A stretch of 64,000 bases of DNA from Tahibacter harae (GTDB lineage: Bacteria > Pseudomonadota > Gammaproteobacteria > Xanthomonadales > Rhodanobacteraceae): contig NZ_JANFQO010000002.1 of the NCBI RefSeq assembly GCF_024437735.1, forward strand, positions 400,524 to 464,523, written 5' to 3'. Of this stretch, positions 55,101-63,600 are shown piece by piece. Position 1 is the stretch's first letter, and each line of letters begins with the position of its first letter. Under the pieces are notes generated by a model. It did no database searches. It saw only the letters and a list, made by a program, of their open reading frames with translations, and was not told the origin of the DNA. A program made the position numbers and the translations under genes.

Positions 55101-57656
55101 CTGGCCGCCGGCGCCGCCTACGAAGGGAGCGTGGCACTGCTGGCGCCGCCGCTGCAGCTGCAAAGCCATGTCGCCCTGCTGGAAGCCCGCGCCGCCGGCG
55201 ATGCCGCAGGCCAGTGGCGCCTGCTCGCCAGCCAGGGCTTCGATGCCGTCGACGCGCTGCCGCCGCAGATCGGCGTACTGGCGCCCGGCAGCGCGCTGCA
55301 GCCCGCCATCGTGCCGCTGCGCGCGCGCATCACCGATGCGCATTCGGCCATCGCCGAAGCACGCCTGCGCATCGACGGCGGCGCCTGGCAGCCGCTGAGC
55401 CGCGGCAGCGACGGCCTGTTCACGCGCCATCTCGGCGGCCTCGCCGATGGCGCGCACCAGGTCGAATTCAGCGCCCGCGACAGCTGGGGCAATGAAACCT
55501 TCAGCCCCGCACAATCCTTCACGGTCGATGCGCTGCCGCCGCAAATCATCATCAGCGGCATCGGCGAAGGCCAGCTCGCCAACCACGATCTCAGCGCCGC
55601 CGTCAGCATCAGCGACGCCAACCTCGACCCGGCGCAGACAAGCATCCACCTCGACGGCCAGCCCTATGTCCCAGGCACACCCATCCAGGCCGAGGGCGAG
55701 CATGTGCTGGGCATCCGCGCACTGGATCTGGCCGGCAACCAGAGCCTCGCCGCCCACCATTTCCGTATCGACCGCACGCCGCCGCCGCTGCTCATCACCG
55801 GGCCGGCCGACGGCGCCGTCGTCGCCGAAAGCCGGGTTGCCGTACAGGTGCTGAGCGAAGCCGGCGCCGCAGTCACGCTGGACACCGGCGCCTACAGCGC
55901 CCAGCAGGTCGCCACCGGCGGCGGCATCGCCGAATTCGCCGGCGTGCCGCTGGCCGAAGGGGACAACCGCATCGAAGCCGTGGCCCGCGATGCCGCCGGC
56001 AATGCCAGCCCCGTCGCCGCGATCACGGTGCGCTACGAAAGCGCGGCCGCGCAGCCCCTGGTCGGCACCTTGCAGCCGGCCGCGGCCGAAGTCGCCCACG
56101 GCCAGCCGCTGCAGCTCACGCTGCGCCTGCGCAATCCCGGCGCCGTGGCACTGCCCGCGCAGAGCCTGCGACTGGATGTGCTGGGCCCCGCCGCGCAGTT
56201 GCTGCAGCGGCGCGAATACCAGCGCGTCTTCGCCGCCGGCGAGGAGTTCAGCGAGATGCCGGAATTCGCCACCACGGAATGGCCGCTGGGCCTGCTCATG
56301 CTGCGCCTGGAAATCCTGCGCGACGGCAGCTGGATCATGCTGGACAGCCAGAGCATCACCCTGGCCGACCGCACGGCGCCGCAGCTGCAGGCCATCGCGC
56401 CCGCGGCCGGCAGCGTGCTGCGCGCGCCGCTGCGCCTGCGCGCCAGCGCCCACGATGCGCTCAGTGCCCCGGTCAGCGCCGAATACAGCCTGGACGAGGG
56501 CCTGTGGCAGGAACTGTCCGCGGCCGGCGGCGATAGCTTCGAAAGCGCGCCGCTCAAGCTCGCCGACGGCGATCACAGTTATCGCCTGCGCGCCCGCGAC
56601 GCCGCCGGCAACCTGGCCGAAGGCGCAGCGACCGGCTTCGCCGTGGACACCACCGCGCCGCTGATCACGCTCAGCGGCGTGGCCGACGGCGATCTGCTCA
56701 ACCACGCCGTCACGCCGCTGATCGGCATTGACGAGGCACATCCGGCCAGCAGCAGCATTCGCCTGGACGGCCAACCCTTCGTCAGCGGCAGCGCAGTCAG
56801 CATCGACGGCGAGCATCTGCTGCAGGTCGAGGCCACCGATGCCGCCGGCAACAGCGCGACCGCCCAGCTGCGCTTCACCCTGGATCTGCAGGCGCCCGCG
56901 GTCAGCGTGAGCGAACCCGTGCCCGGCTCCACCGTCACGCTCGCGCAGCAGGAAGTCGCCGGCAGCACGGAGCCGCTGGCCTCGGTGCATATCCAGGCGC
57001 CGGGCCTGGTCACCACCGTACAGGCCGACGCCCAGGGCCGTTTCCGCAGCGCCGCAGCCACCTTGCAGCCCGGCCTCAACACGCTGCGCCTGTACGCGAT
57101 CGACCGCGCCGGCAATACCGGCGCGGAGATTACCGCCGACGTAACCTATCAGCCCTCGCAGGCGCAGAGCGCCAGCGCGCAATGGCTGGATACCGACCTG
57201 CTGGTGCGCCGCGGCGATCCGCTGCAAGTGCGCTATCTGCTGCGCAATACCGGTACGGTCGCGCTGGCCGCCACGCCGTTGCGGGTGGAATTGCGTACGC
57301 TCGACGGCGATGTGCTGGCGCAGGACGAATACGCGCTGGATCTCGGCGTCAACGCCGAAACCACACGCAGCTCGCTGTTCCCCACCGGCACGCTGCGCTA
57401 CGGCGAATACCGCGTGGCCCTGGCCGCGCAGCTGCGCGATGCCGCCGGCACGTTGCAGTGGGTTGCGCTGGGCACGACCAGCGCGCGCATCAGCGGCTGT
57501 CCGTACCGGCGCCCGGCCGATGCCGTGTTCTGGAACGGCTTTGAACCGCCCGGCACGGAAGACGGCCTGTTCTGCGATGACTTTGATTTCCCGCCGCCGG
57601 TGGTTGCGGCGGCATCGCGCAGGAGCGTCGAAGGCACTGCAAGGAAGCAACCATGA
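40182..57656 (+). CDS. Giant 5824-residue exported multidomain protein
   Basis: Signal peptide 1-24. Domains seen, approximate residues: zincin-like region with HELMH (163-167); terpenoid-cyclase-like helical repeats (369-620; QSADGGWGL at 453); five CARDB domains (620-1190); FlgD-type Ig with SPNGDGVRD (1196-1287); a propeller-like stretch (1385-1617); FlgD-Ig again (1899-1982 and 2823-2904); Ig-like modules ending D-x-A-G-N; FN3 domains (from 3217); an F5/8 discoidin domain (3826-3965); FN3; a TolB-like propeller (4267-4527); CARDB-like domains (4577-5017); Ig modules to 5650; a last CARDB-like domain; and a Cys-containing tail with VFWNGFE (5782-5788). The ATG at 40182 has AAGGA 9 nt upstream. 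Probably a surface or secreted adhesin/protease-like factor, roughly 600 kDa. Only HExxH of the protease is visible; the third zinc ligand was not identified. Its stop overlaps the next start (ATGA). Confidence 0.93.
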   Translation: MLRFFRPFLRTALFAAFAASAAAQGNAGQCVEAPKSGAAPADFSVGASRDWGNISQIEFSGDYARGLTAPRQAITQRFLETHPDRYDFLIVFTTFEFPTGDAVAFYNPVRNDVGGIGQAVFDHSAAYGSAGRLQGYIDMAALRRYVLSLRAPEFENLRNTLAHELMHRWGAGVSYHDAQGQPRGDLRGRDGTHWSYFLDSDASLMYGNDWERREDGRYASRNVTYRYSALDLYLAGFAAAEEVAPMDLIRGGDGNAVDMPRLGAISAGSAESVRIEQIIAAEGPRQPGVAAAQKEFRAALIVLTRPQENIPADTLAALENLRVRAQQHFAQVTNGRGTLRIYNEMRETAQAQLPAVLEGSGDVVHPGGISAALDWLRQRQLADGRWQDRPATALRDTAAVIELLQELDPAYAGLARARSWLTAQAGANHDQQSARLVLDGDAALATKLIAAQSADGGWGLAAGFQDSVTDTALVAAALAGRESGAGSVRAALQQLAARQNGDGSFALGAQGRGHMLPTLYAVRAFAQAPAAQADPVIAAASAWLQGKIRPGGGYGDDETSLADSIELSTLARTLQLPAGADTALHDFLAQRQQLQGDWQGSVYLTARAALAQMRAQRANLRIDGALSAVPAAPLDGDLLTLGAVVHNSGGISTPASSARWFDGDPAQGSTPLGSDIAVPALIPGARFSISQHWDSSGHAGARQFWLQLDAAEAIDELNESDNLASLALDIAPIPTQPDLELRGADLILNPASVTQLPTTVQLSGSVRNLGAAAASDVRLRLLNETTAQVLAETTLAVAARSSSAFTLQFNVATAATLKLRLVADPDNQTAEARETNNQASLILPYGPSLDLEVLPAGLSLADANPPQQGRDVNFRIVAHNRGTQDSPPFQLLAQLHQGAVTSTLLDQPVQIPAGTSIERRVSWRAQESGPAQLTVQLDASNQLAELREDNNTAQFDFTVATPDKPDLIAVPDSLGFAPEPALQGQPLTASLLLRNAGAAAGAFKVALYAADPRQGGTRLAETSLAGLAAGAETLVNFAIPALDLRYDTPLFAVVDADLAIEESDETNNLLLRQLPVRAYADISVSSAAIELQPSAPVPGAPLQAVVRVRNIGGQAAQDVRVQLREGDAVTGVLVAPEQTIAEFAPGAEAVLQWNWNFGLQPGVRQLSVLADAGATVRENVEENNIAILPVALQDQDFYASEGYFSPNGDGVRDRTSLVFRRTAAAQRIEIRNAAGRTVRSYDSTASNEGSDQVNWDGHNMHGRVVPDGIYYPVLLTAGVETARTVVVVDTDRSSFIAAIGSPLLLETKQPRPHWFHPPASSELQHLLFSNTHPLSPHPRMDGLYRSSALAPALDATVSSEWVEQRVAFEVGAALPEDHLLPVDASNFSPDGQWVVFGLFNHGKLELAVAATTQTNKVRVLDADVTAGSPVGGAINPRFIDSNHVIAGVLPQLYIYNLDSGGKTPLRSLPADTQKVQVFSHGLYLWTNISNSQAPSHYAPLDAQRPMLALPRADGSRQFRIMLNEDGEKALVYRFGDSEESVSLFSADATPLRVLQHRTPQTFAYPLLASPSHVRSLQAQWVSRDGSVLLIDAAQRRVRIFERSGQQRSSAQLPPPDSQLDLGPPDGSFIGPSERIEALYEGSTCVSAAVDCEASQWLVSEPRRQWFDPVQREITVVLTSEYVGVAPCEAVYCFDRHPATLEAFAVDIDSGTFSRVLAGQRGADLTSTLRPRYVFGDGARLAHDGRHARAGTALSFEAWAPAENIAGWYQDAAPFNSGDDGVLLGLDNDARVRRNAASLANLTAQIWAGSSGRAIQLHGFATDLNFAYYQLDWTKFSGDTDWHAITPPMRDPVIGGEFLSWIPPEPGQYRIRLSVVDKAGNRVVHHTAAVSQHGTPISTFELEPRYFSPNGDGVKDTVSVHYSVRQTAEISVRVLNDQGRLLHEQTHTLDAGRHSFSWDGRDQQGQLQPDGVYRIDVAGVASSTVLDTTPPLVSGEVLQPFRRSPITGAVPWEPGVRFAAEDANLDTSYLQAAAHSSNEWQDAAMSSRVSFLAGKDFRVVALDLAGNRRTLELGAMEDHVRIIDCSNVCEDPVPGSYPRRSQPAPERPVPDTFPDRHTIVVEDPAKVELFLQDVSAGLAAIEIETANADAPGIWSVLSHLPGTAPPFVFDKPGDRALRLVLPLHQLPAGSDIYLRPVGIRSDGSRVPGNQIRLLMRGIGQPNILCYSPTPDLSIIPLPLQELVQAQNPAQIQVFVQTFVPGLSEPLKLAVAPSSAHLAQGIHTQLQPVARNAHGAVFLLQASSMGGTASYGAGAVNLAGNRVMRGEIASLSCSYKPGDEHDELETSNAMQVDPQCGSLPTGQGRVSFMSPAELPFASALVTAGSQESKETLLNEFPVRNDATAGSPYGWRLDLPIATAQRAPGTLRVDATINRLGAVKTGIVYLPIDHTPPLADLDEPASGSRFCATRKADKQALRFAGRLRTDTAAEWQIELFHPELLGGSYSCIFNDANRTTLQSGRCPVQNELHPTTDADFQVTVEEQLNSDGNGGFSRINGPVQAQLRTADWSGATVCSNSAFYLDSAVELGEAALPQPQIGQRQFSVHGADLPEFETVSLGLSRNGSPRYRNVTVSLLAGEPLNYTISLHAIDAARQLGPELQQLGTGNAISGNFGLSWDGQVNGSPAADGFYAIVIRATDSCGWKAARAYLVDVDSTGPELALTEPAAGSVLNAATTEVRGTVDDVHFGSFDTAQPYWQLGVRVGGSPLQLINEQDYALPQAALLGHWNRGDAQGTAQFALLGVDDFGNTSEIALPFSLGTPLRLLGAARLQPALFSPNGDGRLDQTRLSFDLLAAARVDVTISGPQGSLVAQLASDRAFDPGTATLNWDGAAAADGEYIVTVTARDPAQPALSESARLALGVDTTPPGVLELEPAQPFARQGAIALRLDEAHLDRYDIRLLDAAGKVVAQDSGAQSGRRLLGRVENLADGDYRLEILAQDRAGNRRELAHPFQVDRVAPELALDTPPQDQVLPRAATAVAINGSATDTNFARYDVDIAHAGQQDWNNLGSGTSAVSHALLAHWLVQQADGDYQLRLRAEDQAGNSTELLRAVGIDGTPPLAQISAPQDGAAVSGALRVLGSASDTYLQDYQLAVATPDDAAAGRWTPVFRGVSPVSDGELGVLDLALAEGDYRLRLRVNDRAGHSATAVAQFRIDRSPPPVPLQLRVRLAGADAQLDWNAVAAGDLAGYAVYRNGERINPQLAQQPRHVDAAIGDGHWRYHVSAIDPAGNESAPSNSVQLDVDRTPPLVMLQSPRSDERLGGIRAVVGSAYSLDDDFGSWELSVRRADGSGAVQSLARSGLPQQNQPLLQWDTRSWAEDSALILRLAARDRSGNEAIAEVPVRIDNLAPAAPTGLSAVLAGADAQVSWNANAETDLLGYVLYRNGRPVNGGAQLPADLRVLALSDTGYLDAALADGTHQYVVHAIDRAGNLSPPSQPASVGPLDNGPPRLQIDTPEEGHAFEQSLEIRASSADQDIASVEFAYRAAGAGTWTALQPVLATAPYQITWNAQGLPPGDYEIRALAQDSGGLSDPQPPQRRVRLADLTAPSPPLHVRARGDGGGVRLEWLASTAADVSGYRIERWDGGSWQLAGDTIDATTFSDTGLDDGTWRYRVRAKDAAGNLSGAVEDTAFVFGLTLEQPYTPTSAAQTALQGRGARPGSVEIRVENGAGNSTLPALQSGADARFSAAAIALQPGENRLRAQISDSLGNRSREAEVWLQQGQPPSAPGGLAASAQAYAARLDWNLNPEADVIGYRVQRNGRPLAADQALGGLGAESGLCCDTPFAVDGDPATAWSFYAGYAALEEASALDPALEIGLDQPQLLTALQLDWRSAAEASGNVDIYARTPRAAWVRIARLRGAAAAHGTAVFEPPYRSDRLRMVVRSPGGHAMEVPLALAELRLMARPLKATPPQQETLLDGLHSYRVSAVNALGFESALSVAAELAIGDATGPDAVELSGTLDGNSAQLSWSASAAADLARYELSRDGSVIANLPAQAPRSHTDANLMLGEHRYQVIAYDSYGNAGAPSNEITLVVAGEAPQIPQNVQVTRVPAGGALDVSWQPPAAGPAVAAYALRRGDSAAGPFVELSTAATLARRDAGLVNGRSYYYTVQSIDAAGNRSPQSAPVSGTPRDEQGPPAPLLTWPTRAGQPLQTGAGASAVCGLAEAGSLIDLERDGVVLGQARAAAADSYRSTIPAGLTNEIRAAADGVHVSGRGSDDRLRIVDLSTQASEALSDTARLAQWSARGGTLYYADGSRLLAQQPGVAAVDLGFALDELRRYAVGSDDNQVLLYGAPAGAADGVWLLRRDGTAPRRYAVLDGHDLLDTAPLLAPDLRHALLATPQSLLLLDLRSGELRAEIPADSAVAPSWAADSRRFAHASGIGGNYRLEIYDAIALQPLSGTTLAQPASRVAWSPDDSQVAVAADGRIGLYAADSGLPLPAPPFNLAINDAESLAWTASGTLLFHTGTNVGTFTPAGWFCSTPLPLRPGDNRIGASAVDDAGNRGPAAAPLLLQSAAALPDLALSSADLFFVPAAPAPGQAVTALATLRNTGQAAVAVPTLAVQLIAPDGSMRTIALAAPLPALAPGGARQVTLGLGTLEQSGYYRLRLEADPEQQLNETREDNNRAEAALAVTASADPLLDLSLAASLFRPGETVRGEVRVSNPGREFGGGRVRLEIVDAQEWRVADLGEISVPALDHAQQWQQVLNWDATGVLAGDYRLRARLLRSDSSSLAEHTAAFGILALRHVALDIASLTPAPRSGSSVQLRSALHFLQGNALLQNATLRASVHGSDGAQVWSATQTLGVLQPGYELQREDSWDTTAAAAGVYTLRLTLSAPDFEQEASSSLQLAGAVSDPVRLSGSLTLAPGARLIAGQDGALRYRLVNEGSAALSTLQLRLRLYQSPQQPALLDREETLDLAAGAAYEGSVALLAPPLQLQSHVALLEARAAGDAAGQWRLLASQGFDAVDALPPQIGVLAPGSALQPAIVPLRARITDAHSAIAEARLRIDGGAWQPLSRGSDGLFTRHLGGLADGAHQVEFSARDSWGNETFSPAQSFTVDALPPQIIISGIGEGQLANHDLSAAVSISDANLDPAQTSIHLDGQPYVPGTPIQAEGEHVLGIRALDLAGNQSLAAHHFRIDRTPPPLLITGPADGAVVAESRVAVQVLSEAGAAVTLDTGAYSAQQVATGGGIAEFAGVPLAEGDNRIEAVARDAAGNASPVAAITVRYESAAAQPLVGTLQPAAAEVAHGQPLQLTLRLRNPGAVALPAQSLRLDVLGPAAQLLQRREYQRVFAAGEEFSEMPEFATTEWPLGLLMLRLEILRDGSWIMLDSQSITLADRTAPQLQAIAPAAGSVLRAPLRLRASAHDALSAPVSAEYSLDEGLWQELSAAGGDSFESAPLKLADGDHSYRLRARDAAGNLAEGAATGFAVDTTAPLITLSGVADGDLLNHAVTPLIGIDEAHPASSSIRLDGQPFVSGSAVSIDGEHLLQVEATDAAGNSATAQLRFTLDLQAPAVSVSEPVPGSTVTLAQQEVAGSTEPLASVHIQAPGLVTTVQADAQGRFRSAAATLQPGLNTLRLYAIDRAGNTGAEITADVTYQPSQAQSASAQWLDTDLLVRRGDPLQVRYLLRNTGTVALAATPLRVELRTLDGDVLAQDEYALDLGVNAETTRSSLFPTGTLRYGEYRVALAAQLRDAAGTLQWVALGTTSARISGCPYRRPADAVFWNGFEPPGTEDGLFCDDFDFPPPVVAAASRRSVEGTARKQP

Positions 57657-57671
57657 GCTGCAAGGAAGCAA
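57637..57671 (+). repeat. 14-bp direct repeat duplicating a ribosome site
   Basis: CTGCAAGGAAGCAA occurs at 57637-57650 and again at 57658-57671, period 21 bp. The first copy supplies AAGGA 7 nt before the ATG at 57653; the second lies inside the new gene (encoding CKEA) with no start after it. The 21-bp period keeps both frames. Confidence 0.8.
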
Positions 57672-60600
57672 TCACGAAACCCGCCATTGCTGTTTCGCTG
57701 TGGCAGCGGCCGCTGTTGAGCGCATTGCTGGCTGGTGCGACGGCCGTGCTGACGACGGCGGCCGGGTTGGCTGGGCCGCTGCCGGCGACTGCACCGGCGA
57801 TCTTGCCTGCGATGCAAGCGGCATCCATTACGGTATCAACATCGCTGTTGCAGCCTGCGGTGACGGTGACGGCAGGGCCGGCAAATCGCTCTGCGGGAGC
57901 GCCACAGCAAACGAAGGCACTCACGGCGAAGCCCGCGGGTGATTCCGTGGCGCTGCCGCAGGCGGATGCGACGACGGCCCCAGCGACGAACGGTTCCGCA
58001 GCGTCACTGCATGCTGATGCGACGACCGCCATAGCAACGAGCGATTTCGTAGCAGCGCCGCGTGCCGATACAACGACGACCATAGCAACGAACGATTCCG
58101 CAACGCCGCTGCAGGTGGATGCGACAACGGCCGTAGCGGCAAACGACTCCGCGACTTCGTCATCGCGACTGGAAGCGATGACGGGAGAGCCGGCAGATGA
58201 CTCCGCCATACCGCAGCACTACACGGCTGCAGCGACGGCAATGCCGGCCGGCGATCCCGCGCTGTCGCCATACCCGGCGATGTCGGGGGCAATGCCAACT
58301 GGCGATTTCATCGCATCGCCATCGCACACAGCGGCAGCACGGCCGTCGGTCGTGACGGAGTCTGATGCGTTCTCAGGCATGCGGGTTGCGCTCGCGGCGG
58401 CGTTGCCGGCGACAGCACGGCCTACCGCGGCGTACAACGCGTCTACAGCGCATGCCCCGCGTGTTTCGACCGCGATGCCCGTCACTAGCGGGGCCGGCGT
58501 TCCATCGGTCACACCGGTATCCCTGGCGACATATGTCTCGACAAATACGCTCGCGGCCTTCGGGGCTGCACGGGCGAAGTCTCAAGCAGGTACGAAGCCA
58601 GACGAGCAGGCCAGTGCATCGAGCGATATTCCGGCCACCATCCCTGAGCGAGCGACCGCTGCGCAGGAACGGTCGCAGGCAAGTGTTGGGTCAGACAAGG
58701 CGGCAAATGCATCGGCGAACACGTCGGGCAACGCCTTCGCAGGCGCTACCGCACAGACAGCAGCCCAGGCACTCGCGGCGCCACACAAGCCAGCAAATTC
58801 AGCGGCCAACACATCACCCAGCGTCTCTGCGACCGTCGCTGCTGAGCAGACAACAGCTCAGGCAAGCGCTGAGCCGGATAAGCTGACCAATTCAGCGACA
58901 AGCACATCGTCCAACGCCTCTGCGACCATCACCGCCGCACAGACGACAGCCCAGACAAGCGCAGCGCTGAATAAGCCGGCCAATTCATCGGCTAACTCCT
59001 CGCCCGACACCCTTGCCGCCTTCGCCGTACCACCGGCAGCAGCGCGGGCAACCATCGCGCCGCCTAGCTCGGCCGGCTCAGCGACCAACACGCCAGCCAA
59101 CGCCGCTACGGCTGACGCCGCGACGCAGACGGCGATGCGGACGAACGCGGCGCGAAGCCCATCGACGCCGACGTTGAGCCAGGTCCCCGTGGCGGCGGCA
59201 CCGGCCGCTGCACGCAGCGACACCACGGCTGCGGCGACTACACCCACTGCAGCCACCCCACCTGAGCAAGCCGCCATCGCCGCCCTGCTCCGCGGTGATG
59301 ATGCGCGCGGCGTCGTGGCAGCGCTGCCAGCGGATCCGCTGCAGCCAAAGACGGCGCAGGAACGCGCGCCCTCGGCTGTCGAGGGCCTGCTGCACCAGGC
59401 CCGATCCGTGCAGCAGCTGCTGCAAGCCAAAGGCGGTGCGCGACACACACCCGCGCTGCGCGACGCGCTGCAATCGCTGCAGGCCCAGCGTCTGCTGCTG
59501 GAACTGCGTCTGGATCAGCAAGCCGATCCGCCGGGCCGTCCGCTGCCTGCGGCGGCCGCCGCGCAGGTCCGCCAGCGGCAGCAGCCGCTGCGCGACTGGC
59601 TGCGACAGCTCGACAATGCCACCGACACCTTCACGCAATCGCTACCGACGATTGCTTCGGGCTCATCCGATCCATCTCACGCATCGGACGCTTCTCGCCC
59701 CTCCGATGCCTCGCGTGGAGCGCCTGAATCCGGTACAGCGGACGCGTCGCGTAAAGTGGCTGCAGGCGGAGCTTCCGTCGCCCTCATCCCCGCCGCCCAG
59801 GCCGCCGAACTGCAAACCCTGCTCGCCGCGGGCATAACGGAAGACGCCGCCCCCATCCTCGGCACCCAGCTTCCCGTGCACCGCCCGCGCCTGCCCGCAC
59901 GCGAACCGCTGCTGCAGCCGGTCGTGCTGCCCAGCTATGCCGACACGGCCGAAGTGCCGGTGCAAGCGGCCGACTACGCCGCCAGCCGCGATGCACCGCT
60001 GTCACCGGCGATCCTGGCCAAGGCACAGAGCCTGGGCAATGACTACACCCGCATCGTCGATTTCGTGCGCAGCAGCGTGCGCACGCAGTGGTATGCCGGT
60101 TCGCAACAAGGCGCCGAAGGCACGTTGCGTACCCTGGCCGGCAACGATGTGGACCAGGCCAGCCTGCTGATCGCGCTGCTGCGTGCCAGCCGTGCGCCGG
60201 CGCGCTATGTGCGCGGTGTGCTGGAGATCCGCAGTGCGGATCTCGCCGCCTCGCTGGGTGTGCGCGAAGACAAGATCGGCCTGGCCCTGGCCGCGGCCGG
60301 TGTCGCGCATCGGCCGCTGCTGCGCGGCGGGCGTATCGACGCCTACGCGGTCGAGCAGGTGTTCGTTTCCGCCAAGATCCCCTATTCCCACTACCGCGGC
60401 AGCAGCGCCGACCGCAGCGGTGCGGCGTGGATTGCGCTGGCGCCGGCGCTCAAGCCGCATCAGGTGATCCCGGCCGGCGGCGCGCTCGCGCGCACGGGAC
60501 TCGATGCGCAAGCCTTCCTCGACGAGGTGCTCGCGCATACGCAATCCGAAGCGCCGTTGACCCTACTGCGGCAGACACTGGAAAGCCGCCTCGCCGCACT

Positions 60601-63600
60601 GACACCGCCGCTGGCCTATGCCGACCAGCTCGGCCGTCATACCGTCGCCGCCCCCGCGCTGGAACTGCTGCCGGCCAGCCTGCCCGCGGCCACCGTTGCG
60701 ATCACCGGCGAGTTCGCCGAACTGCCTGATACGCTGCGCCAGCAGGCGCGGATCGTGCTGCGCGCGGGCACCGCAGAAGATGCGCCCATCGTGCTCGATG
60801 CGCAGCTCGCGCTGGCCGATGTGGCGGATCGTCGTATCACGCTGGCCTATCAGCCCGCTTCCATCGCTGACGGCGCGGTGGTCGATGCCTACGGCGGCAT
60901 GAGCCTGACGCCGCCTTACCTCTATGCCGTGCGGCCCGTGTTAAGCATTGACGGCCTCGTCGTGCGCCAAGGCGGCGCTGCTGGTGGAACCCAAGGCGGC
61001 CATGCCTTCCCTGCGGCTGCCGTACGGCCGGTGTCCAATACCACCGGTCCAGTTGTACGCCAGCGCAGCGACGGCAGTACCGAGGGAAGCCAGAACACCG
61101 ATGCGTCAAATGATTCAGAAGTACTAAATGCGTCAAATACAGCTAACGCACTCGCCGAATCGAAGGCGGCAAGTAACGCACACACCACCACTACGGCTAG
61201 CGCACCCCACCCGTTTACTGCAAACACCAGCAGCACCGTCACCACCGCCAACACCAGCAGCCTCCTGGGCAGCGGCGCCCTCGACGCCGGCACCACCCAA
61301 CGCCTCGACATCACCCTGCACGGCCCCGGCGGCAGCGTCAGCTTCAGCCAGCAACTCGACGCCGGCGGCTACGCCGCGCTGATCCTCGACGCCCAGGCCA
61401 GCCGCCCGCCACAGCAGGACGAAGCAGACTCCCTGACCGGCGACAGCGAACCCGCCGCCGCGCGCCTGCTGGCCAACCTCGGTGCGCGCTACCTGGCCGA
61501 GTGGGATGCGGCCGATGACGAACTCGCCCAGCTCTTCGGCGTCGGCGTGATCCGGCCGTTTCCGTCGGCGGCGCTGGTGCTCAATCAATACCGCGTACCG
61601 CGCCTGGCCGGCCTCGCCCAGGAACTGAACTGGCGCGGCGTCGCACTTGATGCGGCGCTGCGTCCGGTCGAAGCCTTCGCACAAGGCGCTTCCAACGCGG
61701 TCGAACGCGATTGGACCGCACTGTCGGCCCTGCAGGGCTCCAGCCTCGAACACCGCGTGTTCGAGCAGCAGTGGCGCGTGGACAGCCTCTCTGCTGATAA
61801 AGCGCTGCAACTCGCGCGCGAACGCGGCGAACCGATCGAGACGCTGACACCGGCCACCGGCATCGGCACGCTCAACCACCCACCCGCCGTCCTTGCCGCG
61901 GTCCAGGGCTGGCTCGCCCGCGGCTACGTCGTGGATATCCCGCGCCACCCGCTTACGCTGCAGGCCTGGACCGGCTCAGCCTGGCGCGCACGCCACCTCG
62001 CCAGCGGCGAAGCCGGCTACTTCCTCAGCGGCACGCTCGCCGGCGGCAGCACGGTGCCACCACCGGAATACTGGTTCCTGCAGCAGTTGGTCCAGCTGCT
62101 CGGCAATCCCTATGCATTGCTGGCCAATAACGACCCGCTGGCCGGCGCGTTGCTCGTCATCGACCGCGACAGCCAGTACCAGGAAGCCATCGCCGGCCAG
62201 GCCCTGGCCAACCCGCTGCGCGTCAGCGTGCTGGATCGCGCCGGCCGGCCGGTGAAGGGCGCGGCGGTGCGCTTCCGCGTCACCAGCGGCAACGGCACGC
62301 TGGCCGGTGGCGGCAGCAGCGCGACCGTCAAGACCGATAGCAACGGCCACGCCCGCCTCGGCTTCACCACGAACGCCCGCATCGTCGCGCCCCTGCGCTA
62401 TCGCCAGAATGCGCAGGACGCCTGGCCCAACCGCACCGGCGCGAACGAGATCGAAGTCAGCGCCATGGGTGCCAACGGGCTGCTTGTCAGCGGCGAACCG
62501 CTGCACGCCTACAGCGTGCCCGGTCCCGGCGTGCGGCTCGACCTCAACCACACCGACAACGAAACGATCATCGGCGGCCTCGGCTACCTCGACCTCGGCC
62601 TGCGCGCGCTGGATGCCAATGACAATCCCGTCGCCAACCTGCCGCTGCGCCTGCGCGTGGACACCGAAGTGCTCCCCGTCACCGAGGAATGCACTGTCGC
62701 CAGCAACCCGATCGACGCGACCCTGGCACTGGCCGAACAGTGCCCCGCCGGCGAGTTCCAGCTGACCGGCCATCCCTGCACGAGCAAGGTACTGGATGAC
62801 CTGTTCACCAACGGCGAACTCACGCCGTTCCGGCTGGTGCCGGGCAACCTCGCCCGGCCCGCCCGGTACACCGTGCATGCCATGGCAGAGGGACTCAGCG
62901 AACGCCGCATTATCCGCAACGACTTCCGGGACTGTGACGAACGCGGCCCGGGCGTGCTGCTCTGGGTGCCGCAGGACTACCAGCAGGTCGGCGGTATCCG
63001 CGCGCTGCAGGTCCCCGCGGCGGCCGCACCGGGTGACCTGTTTCCGGTCACGCCGCGCTTCCTCACCTACGAGCTGCATAGCACCCAGCCCGGCATCACC
63101 TACTGGGCGCCGTACATCCTCCCGACCGGCATTACCCCGCTGCTGCAGAACTTCGTCGGCGGCACGCCGGAAAACCTGCGCACGGCCCCTTATTCGAACG
63201 AATACCAGTTCGACCTGCGCGCCGGCGATACGCCCGGCAAGATCACCAGCACCATCCATCACCAGATGGCGCATATCGATGCCACGGTGCACTGGGGCTG
63301 GAGCGTGCAGGTCCGCGCCCCGCAGATCAGCCCGGCCACGCTGCCGCTGACCGCCAGCGGCACGACGACGGAACGCCTGACCCTCACCGCGGACTTCAGC
63401 CCGGCCGACTACTACGCCACCTCGCTGCGGCTGCAACTGCGCGGCGATGGCCAGCTCGTGGACGAGTGCGCGTTGCCCGGCGGGCTCTCGGGCAGCAGTT
63501 GCTACCTGTCGCGCGGCCTGGCACTCGACCGCCGCAAGACCTACGACGTCGTCACCGTGCTCAACGACGGCACGCCGTACCGGCTGCAATCCCCACCCAA

